NCBI GenBank assembly: GCA_002455375.1
Contig: DKKR01000086.1
Span: 19,651 to 48,642 of the forward strand
Reading direction: 5' to 3'
Source: Bacteroidetes bacterium UBA6661
Lineage (GTDB): Bacteria > Bacteroidota > Bacteroidia > AKYH767-A > OLB10
DNA length: 28,992 bases
The position numbers and the translations under genes were made by a program. Numbering within the stretch: the stretch's first letter is position 1; each line of letters begins with the position of its first letter. Of this stretch, positions 26,259 through 28,992 are shown piece by piece. Under the pieces are notes generated by a model. The model searched no databases. It was not told the origin of the DNA and saw only the letters and a list, made by a program, of their open reading frames with translations.

Positions 26259-27652
26259 GGTTTTTGAGATTTGAGTTTTTTGTTCTCTTGTTCTAATTTG
26301 CTGATACGCTTCTCCAAGGCAATTATATGAAGGTACATCTCTTCAATAGTTTGCTGTTGCTGTACCTGCAATGCTCCTATGTCTTGCCCTTCTGATGCCA
26401 CGGTTGCAGCCGATGCAAATCCCGGCAGGCGATTGTTGCTTTCAACAAATTGTTCTATATCAGATAGGCTTTTTAATTTGTAATCGTCAGCAAAAACATA
26501 ATCAGGCCAGGTCAATGATGGGTTAACAATGCGCATTTCTCTTGCTCCTATTGTTCCTTCTACTATTAATCGGTATCCTAATGGAATAGCATTTAAATCT
26601 TGTTGGCTGATGCCAATGCCTATTTTGCCGTTTACAAGCATGTTTCTGTTTGCGGTTAAATCTCCGTTATTACTGTTTCCCACAAATACGTCATGCCCGC
26701 AATAGTAATTTAAAAGCAATCTGTTTGCATCAGGATCCAACGATGTGCCTGTGGCATCAATAACTGCATTGATTCCATCAAAGCCCACTTCCATAATATT
26801 GGAAAATCCACCAGAAGGAGCAAATCCATAGAGTTGAATGGTTCCGTTAAACTGATAATTGGGTGGGGTATTTAAACTCGGATTCTTGCAAGTGCTAATT
26901 GACATTGTTGTATTTGGTGGAGCCCCAAAACTCATTATTGCCTTACTATTGGCAGTTGCCGGTTCGAATCCAATAAAGCTACTGTTTTTAAATGTCAGAT
27001 AATTCTCAATATTCAAACTTTTAATTATGTTTAAATCGCCACTACCTTTTATCCGCATCCTCTCCACATTGTTGGTTCTAAAAACAAAGTCGTTACTATC
27101 TGCCGTACCAATAAAGTTGTTTACCGGGTTGCTGCCAGTGTTGCCATTCATAGTCCAGTCGTCACGCTCAGGTTGCTTCAATACAATGCTGTTAGATACT
27201 TTGCAGCCATTGGCATCAAGGATAGTAAAATAGTTTTCTCCTGCACAAAGGTTAGTGGGTGCCAAACCTGTTTGGTTGCCTGGATACCACGTACAAGTAT
27301 AAGGTTGCACACCACCGGTTACAACTACCGGTGCCATACCATTACAAGCACCAAAGCTGCTTATGTTGTAATCATTGCCATAGACAAAGGGTTCCGGTTT
27401 TTCTGCCTGCAAAGGCTCGGGTTGCGTAATTGTAATAAATGTTTCAACGACCTGACTGCTGCTGTCGGAAACACGAACAAAATAATAGCCTGCTGCCAGA
27501 TTGTTGAGTGTGGCAACACTGTCGCCATTACTCCATTCATAACGGTAGGGTGGTGTGCCACCTGTGACACTAACACTTAATGTTCCGTTTTGCTGGCCAA
27601 AACATGCAATGTTGTAGCCATTAAAATTTGATGCATTGAGCGTGGCCTGCAT
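26255..27652 (-). CDS. SprB-repeat/coiled-coil surface protein, first gene of operon, 5' end frameshifted
   Basis: As read, 465 residues from ATG 27652. Two SprB-type repeats (about 14-78 and 94-161) carry the hallmark VTGGTPPYRYEWSNG and LAAGYYFVRVSDS, with the second variant VVTGGVQPYTCTW. A middle part (~165-390) resembles fibre-like Bacteroidota proteins (VFRTNNVERMRIKGSGDLNI). The end has YVFADDYKLKSLSDIEQF and NNRLPG, then a coiled coil at ~424-460, as in tail-fibre-like proteins. No sorting domain was seen. The ATG at 27652 is unlikely to be the true start: upstream codons in the same frame spell a signal-peptide core and cleavage site ending IHAQ, and the likely start at 27741 is out of frame because of an 11-base C run. 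Related proteins have adhesion or gliding roles; the role here is inference. Confidence 0.8.
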   Translation of the reverse strand: MQATLNASNFNGYNIACFGQQNGTLSVSVTGGTPPYRYEWSNGDSVATLNNLAAGYYFVRVSDSSSQVVETFITITQPEPLQAEKPEPFVYGNDYNISSFGACNGMAPVVVTGGVQPYTCTWYPGNQTGLAPTNLCAGENYFTILDANGCKVSNSIVLKQPERDDWTMNGNTGSNPVNNFIGTADSNDFVFRTNNVERMRIKGSGDLNIIKSLNIENYLTFKNSSFIGFEPATANSKAIMSFGAPPNTTMSISTCKNPSLNTPPNYQFNGTIQLYGFAPSGGFSNIMEVGFDGINAVIDATGTSLDPDANRLLLNYYCGHDVFVGNSNNGDLTANRNMLVNGKIGIGISQQDLNAIPLGYRLIVEGTIGAREMRIVNPSLTWPDYVFADDYKLKSLSDIEQFVESNNRLPGFASAATVASEGQDIGALQVQQQQTIEEMYLHIIALEKRISKLEQENKKLKSQKP

Positions 27653-27741
27653 TTGTGCATGAATAGTGGAGCTACAAAAAATTGCTAATGCAGCAAGTGC
27701 AAAGGCTGCTGTGTGGGGGGGGGGGTAAAAGACTTTTTCAT
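27653..27741 (-). other. Out-of-frame 5' segment encoding the signal peptide of the SprB-repeat gene
   Basis: On the minus strand ATG at 27741 begins MKKSFT, then a C run (27725-27715). After the run, the frame of the downstream gene reads HTAAFALAALAIFCSSTIHAQ in pieces: HTAAFALAALA then IFCSSTIHAQ, a typical signal-peptide core and cleavage site. With 11 C these two parts are in different frames, and translation from 27741 stops after 18 codons (TAG at about 27687). With 9 or 12 C they join in one frame. The downstream frame itself has no start codon between the TAA at 27757-27755 and the ATG at 27652. A consensus promoter sits just upstream, which supports 27741 as the real start. Confidence 0.8.
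27715..27725 (-). repeat. Homopolymer of 11 C within the signal-peptide coding region
   Basis: Eleven consecutive G on the + strand (C on the coding strand), the only long G/C homopolymer I noticed in this A+T-rich window. It lies 15 coding bases after the start codon, so any change of length alters the frame of the whole gene. Such tracts mutate by slipped-strand mispairing in phase-variable loci. They are also prone to sequencing length errors. Confidence 0.95.
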
Positions 27742-27766
27742 TGGTTGAGGATTTTTAATTAGTGTG

Positions 27767-27796
27767 TAAATATAATACCTTTTTATTAAAATGCAA
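27767..27796 (-). promoter_or_regulatory. Promoter of the three-gene surface-protein operon (TTG-N19-TATATTTA)
   Basis: On the minus strand TTG (complement of 27794-27796) is followed after 19 bases by TATATTTA (complement of 27767-27774), which differs from TAnnTTTG only in the last base. The ATG at 27741 lies 25 bases downstream of the -7 element. This fits a short leader and supports 27741 rather than 27652 as the start. Confidence 0.55.
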
Positions 27797-28021
27797 ATGA
27801 TTGTTGTATGGAAATTAGGATTCAGCCATAAAATGAAAAACGCTAAACATGATGATTAAAGAAAATGATTAACAGCAAAAAAGGGTTATTAAAAAGTAAT
27901 GACAAAGAGTGTTGTCTTACAATAGCTGAAAAGAAATCAAGTAAAAGTAAATGAAACGGAATTCAATATTTTTGTTTCAGCAGTATGAATGAGTAAACCA
28001 ATAGGCTATCCTTTTTAAAAA

Positions 28022-28441
28022 CTATTGCACATGGCTTGTTTTGAAAAACAGTTCAACAGACGAACCGTTGTTTGAAAAAATTATCTGATCGGCTAAATGT
28101 TTCATTAAAAAGACACCACGTCCTGTTGGTTTTTCAAGATTTTCAGGTGCAGTGGGGTCAGGTAGGTTGTAATAGTCAAATCCTTTTCCCTGATCGGTAA
28201 TGACAAAAGAAATAGTGTCGCTTTCTACTTCGTAGCTGATTTTAACTTTCAGGTTTGGGTTGTATTTGTTTCCATGCTGAATGGCATTATTTACAGCCTC
28301 AGTTACTGCTACTAATATGTTGCCGTAAGCATCTTCGTGAATGTTGTATTCGCCTTTAAGATCGTCAACCAAACGCTCTATAATATGTATGCTTTCGGGT
28401 TTAGATTCTATCTGAATTGTCTGGATGTTTTTTGTTGTCAT
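28022..28441 (-). CDS. HATPase_c anti-sigma regulatory factor-like protein (RsbW type)
   Basis: A 139-residue stand-alone GHKL ATPase domain. The N box is EAVNNAIQHGNKYN (about residues 68-81), the G1 box DQGKGFDYY (~98-106) and the G2 box GRGVFLMKHLAD (~121-132). No sensor, DHp or membrane part is present. This form is that of RsbW/SpoIIAB-like serine kinases that bind sigma factors and phosphorylate STAS anti-anti-sigma proteins. No partner sigma or STAS gene is visible here, so the target is unknown. It begins 5 bases after the end of the DUF4175 gene on the same strand and is probably co-transcribed with it. The 280 bases after its stop carry no gene that I can support. Confidence 0.88.
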   Translation of the reverse strand: MTTKNIQTIQIESKPESIHIIERLVDDLKGEYNIHEDAYGNILVAVTEAVNNAIQHGNKYNPNLKVKISYEVESDTISFVITDQGKGFDYYNLPDPTAPENLEKPTGRGVFLMKHLADQIIFSNNGSSVELFFKTSHVQ

Positions 28442-28446
28442 CTGTC

Positions 28447-28992
28447 TTAAAATTGAAGTCCTTGAAAATAATTGTTTACCAAATTTTTGTAAAATGTATT
28501 TAAGCCCGGGGGCACTGTATTTAAAAGCTCTGTTTGTTTTTCTTTAAGTTTTTTATACTCCTCAAAAGCGGCAGGGTTACGTAAAAATTGCTCTTTTGCT
28601 TGCTCTGCCTTACGTGTCTGATCTTGCTCCCTTTCGCGCTGTGCATTTTCCGCCTCAAGCAATCTGGTGAGTATTTCCTGCTGCCTTTTTAGTGTTTCTT
28701 GCGTTATTTTTTTATTCACAATATCACGTTCGTTTTGCTCCATCTGATTGGCCAAATTACCGAGGTTGCCCATCGAGTTTTTACCATCTTTATTTTCCTG
28801 CTGATTCAACTGGTTTAACTCATTTCTGATAGCCTCTTGTTGCGCAGCCATTCTCGCTAACTCTTCGCTCATACCTTTGTCGCCCTTACCCCCGTTTTTT
28901 TGCATTCCTTCTAACTTTCCTTTCATTTTTTTCATTTGTTCAGAAAGCTGTTGTTGCATCATTTTTAATTTTTCTGCAGATGGTCCTGGTTT
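28447..28992 (-). CDS. C-terminal part of a DUF4175 family protein (5' end outside window)
   Basis: The frame is open to the right edge (residues KPGPSAEKLK precede the first ATG at 28962), so the gene continues beyond the window. The visible ~181 residues are highly charged and Gln-rich with long predicted coiled-coil helices: QQQLSEQMKKMKGKLEGMQ, then GMSEELARMAAQQEAIRNEL and a Gly/Asn-rich linker. The ending LNTVPPGLNTFYKNLVNNYF is the C-terminus usual for the large (~1100-residue) membrane-anchored DUF4175 proteins of Bacteroidota. Their function is unknown. The HATPase gene follows after 5 bases, so the two are likely one transcript, and this pairing is a hint rather than proof of a shared role. 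Confidence 0.8.
   Translation of the reverse strand, partial: KPGPSAEKLKMMQQQLSEQMKKMKGKLEGMQKNGGKGDKGMSEELARMAAQQEAIRNELNQLNQQENKDGKNSMGNLGNLANQMEQNERDIVNKKITQETLKRQQEILTRLLEAENAQREREQDQTRKAEQAKEQFLRNPAAFEEYKKLKEKQTELLNTVPPGLNTFYKNLVNNYFQGLQF

Noticed and set aside
27967..27974. TATTTTTG on the + strand as a promoter
   Set aside because: It matches the -7 consensus, but there is no TTG at -33 and no + strand gene downstream.
27952..27977. TGAAAC...GTTTCA inverted repeat in the 27742-28021 spacer
   Set aside because: A 6-bp stem with a 14-base loop and no T run; likely chance. The spacer otherwise holds only the operon promoter and no supported ORF.

Overview
The window comes from a member of the Bacteroidota, most likely a chitinophagal- or sphingobacterial-type lineage (the order is inference). 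Evidence: proteins ending in type IX secretion (T9SS) sorting domains, a SusC/SusD pair, SprB-type repeats, 3-coathanger and DUF4175 families, and promoters of the Bacteroidota form TTG-N(17-23)-TAnnTTTG. G+C is low and genes are tightly packed. No rRNA, tRNA, CRISPR array, transposase or phage gene was seen.

Layout. 1-2024 (+): the C-terminal end of one T9SS cargo protein, then a complete beta-propeller-like T9SS cargo protein. 2229-9937 (+): a translationally coupled alpha-2-macroglobulin lipoprotein and penicillin-binding protein 1C. 9939-10682 (-): an RlpA/SPOR wall protein whose catalytic His position holds Ser. 10763-11836 (+): a fatty acid desaturase. 11901-16868 (+): a promoter, a ~160-nt leader with a small ORF, susC, susD and a strong terminator. 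16929-18314 (+): asnS. 18325-20493 (-): an MFS exporter, a DUF2795 protein and a PduO-type cobalamin adenosyltransferase. 20717-22297 (+): an S41 C-terminal processing protease. 22381-27741 (-): a three-gene surface-protein operon. 28022-28992 (-): a HATPase anti-sigma-like protein and the end of a DUF4175 protein.

The most notable feature is at the head of the surface-protein operon. A well-placed promoter and an ATG at 27741 precede a run of 11 C (minus strand). That run puts the start codon and the signal-peptide core in different frames. With 9 or 12 C the two parts join into a typical signal peptide on a SprB-repeat/coiled-coil protein, and two further secreted-protein genes follow, each coupled by an ATGA overlap. 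This looks like a slipped-strand phase-variation switch caught OFF; a homopolymer length error in the assembly would look the same.

Functionally the window is mostly about the cell envelope: wall synthesis and protection (PBP1C plus A2M, RlpA), nutrient import (SusCD), secreted adhesin-like proteins, periplasmic proteolysis and membrane lipid desaturation, with asnS and the adenosyltransferase as housekeeping genes.
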